From positions 18,762,438 through 18,826,437 of the forward strand of contig CM069598.1 of the NCBI GenBank assembly GCA_035771175.1: a DNA stretch of 64,000 nucleotides. Direction: 5' to 3'. Position 1 is the stretch's first letter. Every line of letters starts with the position of its first letter. This DNA is from Paratinospora sagittata (Eukaryota; Streptophyta; Magnoliopsida; Ranunculales; Menispermaceae). This document shows positions 24,179 through 32,479 of the stretch, one piece after another. The notes beneath the pieces are model-generated. The model ran no database searches, was not told where the DNA came from, and was given only the letters and a program-made list of their open reading frames with translations. Made by a program: the position numbers and the translations under genes.

Positions 24179-24715
24179 CTAAATCTTGACAAACTCTCCT
24201 ATAGGCAAAGTTAACTGAACTTGCTTGTTCATACAGTCTATTTTTGCATTCAGTGGTGCGAGCCAGTCCATGCCGAGGATGATGTCGAAGTCTTCAAAAT
24301 CCATCACAAAAAGATCGGCATATATTATCTGTTCGGACATTCGAAGCTCACATCGAGAACACTGCAAATTCACGTCAGTACCCAATCCGAACGGTGATGT
24401 GACATGGAGTGTAATGTTTGTGGGTTCAGGATGCAGGCCTAAATGTCGTACCAATGCTGATGATATAAAAGAATGCGTAGCACCTGAATCAAACAAAACA
24501 TGCATCATTGTATTGAACAGAGGAAAGGTACCTTCGACGACATTATTGTCTGGGAGGGGTTGGTGAGCGATGGCATATGCTCTGCCCTGATTCCGTGGAC
24601 CCTGGTTCTGCTGGGTCTGCCTGGGTTGGGCATGAACAGCAGGTGGTGCTTGTTGGACTGGAATAGCCGGAATAGGTTGCTGAAGGTGCGGACAAAGATG
24701 TTTTACATGGCCTTT
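24179..24715 (-). pseudogene. pol: gypsy retropepsin-like protease region between two in-frame stops
   Basis: Continues the gag frame directly after the TAG at 24716-24718: KGHVKHLCP completes the zinc knuckle, followed by a Gln/Pro-rich linker and the aspartic protease motif VLFDSGATHSFIS, then DIILGMDWL. Ends at TAG 24179-24181 in the same frame as the following RT segment. Either stop could in principle be suppressed, but both look like point mutations in a once-continuous polyprotein. Confidence 0.88.
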
Positions 24716-25873
24716 CTAGCCGCAGTTGAAACAAGTCGGCCTGTACTGCTGATTGTTTTGCTGGCCATTTTGATTAATCTGCTGGCCTTGTGGGTTGTGG
24801 TGTCGACCACCACCTCTGCCATAGCCGTTGCTACGGCCACCTCGTCCATAACGACCGCCACGGCCATGATTTCGGAAACCCTGGTGGTTAGAGTTAGAAG
24901 GTGTAGCCGCAGGTGTTGTGGCGTCATTCTTCGAAACAGGGGCCGGGAGGGCTGGGTTGTGATTGTAGTAGGGCTTTTTTCTGTTGCCCTGTTGTGAGCC
25001 ATGTTGGGAAAACGTTGCAGGCCGTTTTCCTTTATTCATTCTTTGTTCCTGTAAGGTTTTCTCTTGTTCGAAGCTCATGGCCTTGTCAACAACCTCTTTG
25101 TAAATTTTGAGATCTAAGATCGATAAGGCTTGCCGAATGTCATGGCGAAGACCATTATAAAATTTCTCACTCTTATCTCGCTCCGTTGAGATGGTGGAGA
25201 GAGAGTAGACGGATAATTCTTTAAATTTTCCAGCATATTCTCTGACGGTCATGGTGCCCTGATATAACTTAGCAAAGTCCTGGCGCTTCTGCTTTGTCAC
25301 CGCGCTGGGAAGATACTCATCAATAAACATTGACTCAAACTGTTGCCAAGTCATATCTGCTATATTAACCCTTGGGTCTTCTTTCACAGTGATCCACCAT
25401 TTGTTTGCTCCACCAACAAGTTGGTAGGTCGCTAGTGGAATTTTGCGAGTCTCATCGACTCCCATTGCATCAAGAACCTTCTTGGACTCATCCAACCACT
25501 TTTGTACCTCATCAGGATCAATGGTGCCATCGAAAGTAAGAGGTTGTAGTCGCTTGTATTTAGTAATCTGATCGGTTTGAGCTTCCGACCCAAATTTTAT
25601 AGGTGCGTGAGCCATGGCAACCAGACTGGCTGCGGTCTCACGAACAGCAGTTTGAATAGTGACCTTCATCGCCTCAATAAATCCAGCGAAGAAGGTTTCA
25701 ATACTGGAAGGCGTGGCAAAAGGTGCAGGTGGTGGTGGTATTGCCTGCCCAGATGTAGTGGCAGTGGTTGGTGTGGCCTGTGCTGTTGTCGGAGGCGGCG
25801 GTTCCTGAATCTCAGGATGTGCCTCCACTGCTGGACGAACAGCACGTGGCCTTCCTCTCTTCCTGGTTTGCAT
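24716..25873 (-). CDS. gag: gypsy Gag polyprotein, ends inside the zinc knuckle
   Basis: 385 aa. Basic N-terminus (KRGRPRAVRP), Pro/Thr-rich stretch, then the retrotransposon gag core (YQLVGGANKWW, TWQQFESMFIDEYLP, GTMTVREYAGKFKELS), a Gly/Arg-rich segment and the start of a CCHC knuckle, CFNCG, where TAG terminates it; the remaining knuckle residues KGHVKHLC follow in frame. Start codon chosen as the first Met; it lies 7 nt after a splice-acceptor-like pyrimidine tract with CAG. Gag would assemble the virus-like particle; loss of the knuckle would hamper RNA packaging. Confidence 0.88.
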   Translation of the reverse strand: MQTRKRGRPRAVRPAVEAHPEIQEPPPPTTAQATPTTATTSGQAIPPPPAPFATPSSIETFFAGFIEAMKVTIQTAVRETAASLVAMAHAPIKFGSEAQTDQITKYKRLQPLTFDGTIDPDEVQKWLDESKKVLDAMGVDETRKIPLATYQLVGGANKWWITVKEDPRVNIADMTWQQFESMFIDEYLPSAVTKQKRQDFAKLYQGTMTVREYAGKFKELSVYSLSTISTERDKSEKFYNGLRHDIRQALSILDLKIYKEVVDKAMSFEQEKTLQEQRMNKGKRPATFSQHGSQQGNRKKPYYNHNPALPAPVSKNDATTPAATPSNSNHQGFRNHGRGGRYGRGGRSNGYGRGGGRHHNPQGQQINQNGQQNNQQYRPTCFNCG

Positions 25874-26655
25874 TGTCTCACTGGCAAAGAGAAAAAGAAA
25901 ATCAAGATTTAGGAACTGTAGCCAAGTATAATGTTAGAATATGCTCAGCAACAATTTCGAGAGTGCTGCAATATTAAAATCACCTATTTTTTCTAAGTAT
26001 AGTGTAAGGTTTTTGTTGAGGAATCAAAGAATCTTATATAACTCGTATGTGTGGTCATGGCGTAAAAACAAACAAGGTTAGAATGTTTATATAATAAGTA
26101 CAAAATTGTGCTAGTATTTCAAAAGATGTGGTTTTGGTCTTTGTGAACATACATATATTTTATTGGAAATCCATACGAGTCATAAGAATTCTAAGATTTG
26201 CCTCGGTAAATAGCCTGAGCTAACGTTCGATCGTAAACTTATGCATTCAGACGCTTACTCTTAGTCTTTTCGATTATTATCCAAGTTCATGTGTCCCATA
26301 CCACATGAATTTAGTAATAAGGGTGTCAACCAAGTTAAGTTGTATGAACACGGTCTCTAAAAACATTGGCTGAATAGAAGTTCACTAATAGTATCGTCCA
26401 AATTTACGCGTCCCATACCGTGTAAACATAGTGATAATATTAGTAATGCAACTTTTTCCAAATGTTTCTTGTCACACAAGGTCATGAGTTTTCTTACTTC
26501 CACATTTTATTTAGTATCATCCAATTTTGTTGTGTCCCATACCACTCCAAAGTTAGTGATACAAAAGAAAGAATGGTTGTAAGTCGGCCCACCAAAGATA
26601 GTCTTAAACAAAACATTTCATTCATATATAATAGAAAAGTTTACATTGCCAGTAA
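25874..26655 (-). other. Inter-ORF region between extra ORF and gag
   Basis: About 780 nt without coding support. It holds three diverged copies of a phrase around GTCCCATACC (near 26291, 26410, 26533), each followed by TTAGTRATA-like sequence. The gag-proximal end is pyrimidine-rich on the - strand and ends in a candidate 3' splice site (AG at 25881-25882). Confidence 0.55.
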
Positions 26656-28248
26656 TCAATTTTGACGTTCTTGCCTACCACCATTTCTTCGAGATCTACT
26701 GTTATGTACAGAATGACTACTAACAGAAGGTTGAGAGTTTGCCCGCTCTGCGTTGGAGTTTTGCAAACGAGTTAATACATGATTGTGGCTCTCTTTCAGT
26801 GCAGCAATATTGGATGTCATTTCATCTAACCGTTCAAGTAGGTTAGTCGGTTGTCCCATTGGTGGTTGATGGGTTGGTTGTCTCGTAGGTGAAGGGTAGG
26901 CCATAGGCGTTGGAGGAAAGTATTGGTTGTATGGGTGGTTCAGAGGTGGAACATAACTGTATTGATTGTGCGGGGATCCCCGAACTGGAACCCCTTGGAT
27001 AATTTGGTTTGTTTGAGATGAAAAAGTTGGAAACAATGGGCTCATTGGAATGTTTGGCCCTCCAAGATTTGGTGAGGCCCAGTACTGTTGTTGTTGGTTT
27101 ACAGCAACTTGTGGAACTGGCTGATACTGTACCGCAGAAGGTGGAAATCTTTGGTACGAAGTGTTGCCTTGAGTTGGCACGTTCCAAGTTGGTGGATTTG
27201 CTTGTGTACCTTGTCTATCATGACTTTGTATTGGCGAATTTAGTGTGGCATATAATTCTTCGTCAGTAAGTGGTCGATCAGTTGGATCACTATTCAGGGC
27301 TGGGTCTGATGTAGGATTTGGATTTGAATCATTATTGGGGCCTTCTGTGACAGGCATCTTGCGTCGACATTTGCGAAGGCAGCGCCCGTGCTTGTCTCTC
27401 ATTCTTTCGGCAGTTCTTACTGTCGTGCCGAATACCTCTTCGTCAGTTACCCCTCCACCTGTACCATATGTCTTAAAGATAGAGGATGCTGTAACTGGTT
27501 CAGTGATCAGCTTTGACGTTCCATCGAAAGTGTCAACGTTGGCCTCGTGAAGTATCCTCATAATCAAGACTCCGTAGCCGAGGAATTCCTTCTTTAAAGG
27601 GTTTTGAATCACCCTCAACATTTGTTGGATGATGATGTGTGGTAGGGAGACTTTTATGTTCTTCTCTATGCAATACAGCACAAGGAGTTGGGCCCTTGAC
27701 ATAGTGCCCCTAGTGCCCCTCTCTGGTAAGATGTTGCCGTATACAATCTTTCCGAGGCCGACAAGAGATGGCTTAAGATGATTGTTTGGGAGGTTGGTGT
27801 ATGTCGATTGAGTGTATGGATCTTTGGCGAGTGAATTGAATAGTTGTGCATTAGATTCGGCGATCGCTGCAACTGTCTGGGGATCATGTGGATCAATAAT
27901 CATTGCCTCAATCGGAATCTCCAAAAGGCGAGCAATAATCTCGATATTGATAGGAATTGTCGTGCCCATGATTGTTGTCTCTAAATGAGGGCTGAGCTGA
28001 TCTCTGTGAAGTCCCACGTAAGTCATGGCTTCATAGAAGGATCTGACCAAGTTGTAAGAGACTTGACCCTCGACGTTGGTTATATTTAACCAATCCAGTG
28101 TTGCGAGTTTGTCATGAAGGATGGGACGGAGGCGGAGATCGCTATTGTCGATACTCCTCATGGTCATAACCTCTCGTTTGGACAATTCCGTTAGTCTAGT
28201 GGGAATGAGTTCCCTGCTAGTAGAAGTTGTTCCCTCCCTTGAGGTCAT
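26656..28248 (-). CDS. Additional sense ORF of gypsy element, plant-transposon-protein-like
   Basis: 530 aa from the Met at 28248 (open frame extends 14 codons further up to a Met at 28290). No polymerase, protease or integrase motif. Residues about 30-240 (WLNITNVEGQVSYNLVRSFY, GTTIPINIEIIARLLEIP, MSRAQLLVLYCIEKNIKVSLP) resemble, from memory, the 'putative plant transposon protein' domain found in plant retroelements. The middle is basic (RCLRKCRRK); the C-terminal half is Pro/Gln/Asn-rich and low-complexity, ending with a possible short coiled coil (ERLDEMTSNIAALKESHNHV) and a basic tail. It lies between leader and gag in the sense direction. Uninterrupted, whereas gag-pol has three stops. 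A candidate splice acceptor precedes its ATG by 7 nt. Function unknown. Confidence 0.8.
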   Translation of the reverse strand: MTSREGTTSTSRELIPTRLTELSKREVMTMRSIDNSDLRLRPILHDKLATLDWLNITNVEGQVSYNLVRSFYEAMTYVGLHRDQLSPHLETTIMGTTIPINIEIIARLLEIPIEAMIIDPHDPQTVAAIAESNAQLFNSLAKDPYTQSTYTNLPNNHLKPSLVGLGKIVYGNILPERGTRGTMSRAQLLVLYCIEKNIKVSLPHIIIQQMLRVIQNPLKKEFLGYGVLIMRILHEANVDTFDGTSKLITEPVTASSIFKTYGTGGGVTDEEVFGTTVRTAERMRDKHGRCLRKCRRKMPVTEGPNNDSNPNPTSDPALNSDPTDRPLTDEELYATLNSPIQSHDRQGTQANPPTWNVPTQGNTSYQRFPPSAVQYQPVPQVAVNQQQQYWASPNLGGPNIPMSPLFPTFSSQTNQIIQGVPVRGSPHNQYSYVPPLNHPYNQYFPPTPMAYPSPTRQPTHQPPMGQPTNLLERLDEMTSNIAALKESHNHVLTRLQNSNAERANSQPSVSSHSVHNSRSRRNGGRQERQN

Positions 28249-29152
28249 TCTTTTGCTGAAAGGAAAAATAAATTTGTGTGAAAGACACAAAATATATTCC
28301 TAATATTTTTAAGAGTTATGCCTTGTCTACTAGACATTATTTTCGAGTTTTCTGTTGATGTTTATGTCATCATGAAATTTTCTTTATTAGTGATTAGATG
28401 TATATATGTCGTATTCACATGTATAGACATATCGACTCATAACTATATATGATTTCCAAAAATTAACTAGTTGGAATATGGATATATGTCGTATTCTCAT
28501 ATAAATGTATAGACATATTTAATCATATATATAGTTGCCATAAATCAACTACATATATATATTTATATTTGAAATTTAACTATATAAAAATCATATATAG
28601 TTGTTGTTAATCCAAATCTTAACTATATATAAAAGTCATATATATAGTTTTAGATAGATCAAATTTTTTTTTTTTTTTAATAAATATTTTTTGAATAAAT
28701 AATTTCGAAAAATAAAATTTTTTCAAATATTTTTTTTTTTATATTTTTTTTTTCGAAAAAATAATTTTCGAAAAATAAAAATTTTTCGAATATTTTTTTT
28801 TTTTTTTTTTTTCGAAAAAAAAAAATTTTCGAAAAATAATTTATTTTTTTTTCGAATAAATAATATTCAAAAAATAATTTTTTTTTTTTTTTATATGTAC
28901 CTCATATACACTAATGTATATAGATGCATATATTCAATAATAACTACACATATAGTTTCTAATAAATTATGACTATATGTATATTTAAATCAAACTATAT
29001 AAAAATCATATAGTTTCCAAGATATATATATTTAATATAAATCTCAACTATATATATAATTGACATATGTATATATAGTTCTAGAGATATATATATATCT
29101 AATAAAATTTTTCTTCCCCTAATTTGGTGGACTTGGGCGGGCCGTGGACCGT
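28249..29152 (-). other. AT-rich leader of gypsy element
   Basis: 900 nt between PBS and extra ORF. 28380-28560 has repeated TATATGTCGTATTC...TATAGACATA phrases. 28660-28890 is composed of TTCGAAAAATAATTTTT-like units and T-tracts. 28900-29100 is TATA-rich. No ORF. The ORF-proximal end carries the candidate splice acceptor (AG 28256-28257). Confidence 0.6.
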
Positions 29153-29166
29153 ACAATCTGATACCA
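29153..29166 (-). other. Primer-binding site, initiator tRNA-Met type
   Basis: Five bases inside the 5' LTR end, the - strand reads TGGTATCAGATTGT; TGGTATCAGA is the expected complement of the 3' end of plant initiator tRNA-Met. Confidence 0.88.
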
Positions 29167-30460
29167 TTAAATGTCACACCCCGCCCGGACGCGCCTAAAC
29201 CGGCGGTACACTAACGGACGGGGCGCGCATTTGGAACAATCATAATGGTAATAACAGAGTGCGCAGCGGAAATACGGTACACAGTACAAATCTGATTTCA
29301 TTTAATTCAGAATACTTTTGTACATAAAATGGTCTAGGGAACATACTCCCAAAATCCCCAATGAATCATACAAAGGGTACAAAATGTGGGCCCCATAACC
29401 TGCACCCAGTCCACCCTAATTTCCTGTGAAAGATTTGATAATATTGGAGTGAGCTTAACGCGCTCAGTGGGTAAATAGTGCATGAGTATAACAATTAATA
29501 AAGCGTACTTCAATATCAAATATCTTAAAATACACATGTGAGCATCATAATCAATCAAATGTATGTATGCATGACACCGTCACGTATTAATGGTTTGATG
29601 AGCGTACATCGCCTGAATTCATGTACAGGAACGATGCTCTGAATTCACGTACTAATGTCCCTCCCCGGGTGTAGCCGGGTTCTCATGTACGTCCTTCTCC
29701 AGAGAAATATAATGAATAGTGAGCAATGCTTCTAACTATTCTATGAGTCATAAACCATATACGTCCCTAGGTGGTGATATGTATGATGCCAATGCATGAA
29801 CTGGTCTAGTCTACTGGTCTGGTCTTTCTTGACATTTAGACTGACTTTGGCAGCGTCTGGTGATCCTTATCAGGGTCGGTATCACGACGTGCAAGATTAG
29901 GACATTCAGTATTACTGTATAAGCTGATAGCTTTCAATAAGACCAACTAGATCAGTCCCCAGTTGAGAGGTGAGACACAAGGTCTGCTTAAATACCAATC
30001 GCCTAGAGCAGCCCGCTGCCTTCCGTTCACTATTTTAAGTTACTGAGGACAAGACCGAGTCTAGTTGAGTCAGATTGACTACAATCCGGCATTATAACAG
30101 TGCAATACATGAATTCCAAATATACAGGCATATGTACGGCAGTATAAACAGTATATGACATAATGCAGTGTAAATGAATAGTAGACATAATAATAATTGA
30201 ATGTAAACTTTAATAAAAGTTATGAAACACGCAAACCTATGTTTCGTTCCCCACCTTCAGATTTGGTGCTTTTCTCCGGACAGAACTTCGTTGCACCGCT
30301 TTCAGATCTGGCGCTTTCCTCCGGACAGAACTTTGTTGCACCGCACCGAGAGTCTTGATTAGAGAGTCTCAAAAACTAAAAACTTAGAATGCGTGGAAAG
30401 GAGAAGAAAAATCACAAAAGAAGGTGATTTGGTGTGAGAAATGAGAAATGAGGAGGTTTC

Positions 30461-30470
30461 TTATATAGAG
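30461..30470 (-). promoter_or_regulatory. TATA box of the 5' LTR
   Basis: CTCTATATAA on the - strand, just downstream of the U3 repeat array. The 3' LTR has the weaker TATATTA at the equivalent place. Confidence 0.7.
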
Positions 30471-30477
30471 ATTTTTG

Positions 30478-30640
30478 CGCCTGAACGTTCTGGCATGGCG
30501 CCTGAAAGTTCTGGCATGGCGCCTGAACGTTCTGGCAAGCGCCAAACGTTCTGGCATAGTGCCTGAACGTTCTGGCAAGCGCCTGAACGTTCTGTCATGC
30601 GCCTGAACGTTTTGGCATGCGCCTGAACGTTCTGGCGTTG
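30478..30640 (-). promoter_or_regulatory. U3 tandem array, eight partly decayed units (5' LTR)
   Basis: Same 18-21 bp unit as in the 3' LTR, but several cores are altered (GAAAGTTC, AAACGTTC, GAACGTTT), leaving five intact GAACGTTC palindromes. Units end upstream of the TATA box. Confidence 0.6.
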
Positions 30641-30701
30641 CCCAAATAGTAAAAATTTCAAATAGTAATTTTTTTTTTTTTGTGAAATACAGGGTATTAC
30701 A

Positions 30702-31345
30702 CCCACAGAACCAAGTCGACATACTATATCAGGAATTACCGACCTGGCTATTTATCGATCTTCTTACAGACCATATCTTGGGTATCAAGCAAATGGAAGG
30801 AGAGACTACAGATCGGCATACCGACCTATAGAGATCTCCGACTTCGGAACGGATAACGACGGGACGCTTGATCAGATAAGGATAAGACGTGATCCACTGC
30901 GATAAGGTCAGAATCTACTCCTAACTTGACTTTGATAAGGCCTGAAGCTCTACTAGTTCGACTAGGAGACTGATAAGTCATCATAATCCTACAAAGATCC
31001 TACCAGATATTCCTAGTTCGACCAAAAATCAAACATGCTCTCCCAACAGAATGGCCAAAGATCTCAAGCCCTCTTTATAAAAAGACCATAACCCCTAAGA
31101 AGAGGTGAGAAACTCTAAGTCATTCTCGACTCAGTTCAGTATTACTAAGCTTTGAACTAACTTGGACATCGAAGGGCCTTTGGCCAACACCACACTGGTA
31201 TTCTTCACGATGGCCTGTATTTTTTTATTTTTTCCTTCTCAGATAATCAACCTCCGGTGATGTTTCTAGCACTATAACGAGTTCTAGATCAACATCTTTT
31301 CTCTACCTTATCGTCTACTGGTGTTGGTCAAATCTTACACCAACA
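30702..31345. mobile_element. Right half of an older LTR-like sequence disrupted by the gypsy insertion
   Basis: Continues the sequence interrupted at 19368; both sides contain ATACCGACC motifs. The phrase ACATCGAAGGGCCTTTGGCC followed by AACACCACACTGGT near 31170 recalls Tat-type gypsy LTRs (recognition from memory), and the segment ends ACACCAACA, a CA terminus. No PBS follows, so a solo LTR or fragment is possible. I could not find a matching TSD. Confidence 0.35.
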
Positions 31346-31670
31346 ATATGATTTAATAAAAATTTAAGAATGTAATTTGTAGTTCAATTTCTATCAAAAT
31401 CAACGTAATGTTATAAAAAACCAGAAATTGAATCCACCATATTTTAATTGTATTGAATCACACGTGATTCAATGAAGGCAGGGTAATGTAGTTTGCATTT
31501 CATTTTCAAATCAATGTAACATCATTTAAGAAAAAAAAATGAATTTACTTGCTAATTGGAATAGCCATATGGAGTCCTGCCTATGGCCTTGTTTGTGAGC
31601 ACGATGGCGTTTTCACCCAAAAACATTTTTGTTAAACGCAAAAGCAAGTGGAAGGAAGCTTTATCTAAAC

Positions 31671-32213
31671 TAGGGGTGTCAACGGTTCGGTATGATGCTC
31701 AAACCTAACCCAAACAAAACATAATCGAATTCGATTTGATTTAGGTTAATTAGTTTAGTTTAAATTATTAACCTAAATCGAACATAATCAGTTTAGTTTT
31801 GTTTGAGTTGATCCGTTTAAAATTTTAAATCCACATATATTAAACAAATCAAAATAATTAATTATGAAATAATATATACCAAGTAATCTTAAATTTTCTA
31901 ATGTATATTTAATAAATTTAAAAATAATCTTTACTATATAAGATAATTATATAATTTTTAGGATCTTGTTTATATTATAAAAGAATATTATACATTAAAA
32001 AATAAATGATAACATTTTTTTTTTACAATCGGTTCAGTTTGATACGGTTTCGATCGATTTTCAAAACTTCAAACAATAATCAAACCTATCGGGCTATATT
32101 TTTTCAAACCTAATTCAAACTGAACTTATTAAAAAATTAAATCAAACTGAACCAAACACATTGGTTCAGTTCAGTTTGGTTTCGCAATTTGAGTCAATCC
32201 ATTGACATTCCTA
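31671..32213. mobile_element. hAT-MITE-like element, ~540 bp
   Basis: Ends are inverted: TAGGGGTGTCAACGG on the left and TAGGAATGTCAATGG on the reverse of the right end. The interior is AT-rich with repeated GTTTAGTTTNGTTTGA / TTCAGTTTGGTTTCG strings typical of plant MITEs of this type. No clean 8 bp target duplication was seen, so the exact ends are uncertain. Confidence 0.5.
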
Positions 32214-32479
32214 ACCAAAAAGTTTTTAAATTTTTTAAAAAATTACGTTTAAATCACAAATACATAAATATCAAATTACACTCAAAATACGTTTTGACAA
32301 AATTATTCACCGGGACCAGTTTTGCAGCAACTTCCACACACAAACCCTCATATAAATTAGGCATGTGTCACTACTAGTCACTGGAAGTGAAACCAAGGCA
32401 AACATGGTCGGCTAATTAATTGCGTTTGTGGCAAGTGGTAATCAAAACCCTCATTCTCCCATTTGACCATTTGCATTTA

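Larger units (their letters stand above)
29172..30701 (-). repeat. 5' LTR of gypsy element (promoter LTR)
   Basis: On the - strand starts TGTAATACCCTG and ends CGGGGTGTGACA. Contains eight U3 repeat units (30478-30640), a perfect TATATAAG box (about 30461-30468), and the 44 bp tandem pair near 30255-30342. Followed on the right by TSD copy CCCAC. Confidence 0.93.
19364..30706 (-). mobile_element. Complete Ty3/gypsy LTR retrotransposon (chromovirus, probably Tekay-like), 11.3 kb
   Basis: Element proper 19369-30701, flanked by the 5 bp target duplication CCCAC at 19364-19368 and 30702-30706. LTRs are 1548 bp (left, the 3' LTR) and 1530 bp (right, the 5' LTR), differing by roughly a dozen substitutions plus tandem-repeat length, so insertion is fairly recent. 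Order on the - strand: 5' LTR, PBS, AT-rich leader, extra ORF, gag, protease, RT, RNase H, integrase, chromodomain-like tail, PPT, 3' LTR. The gypsy assignment follows from integrase lying after RNase H. Placement in the Tekay lineage is inferred from the C-terminal tail and LTR ends and needs a tree. Confidence 0.93.

Noticed and set aside
24225..25977. Plus-strand ORFs opposite gypsy gag and protease
   Set aside because: Shadow frames of the real - strand coding sequence.
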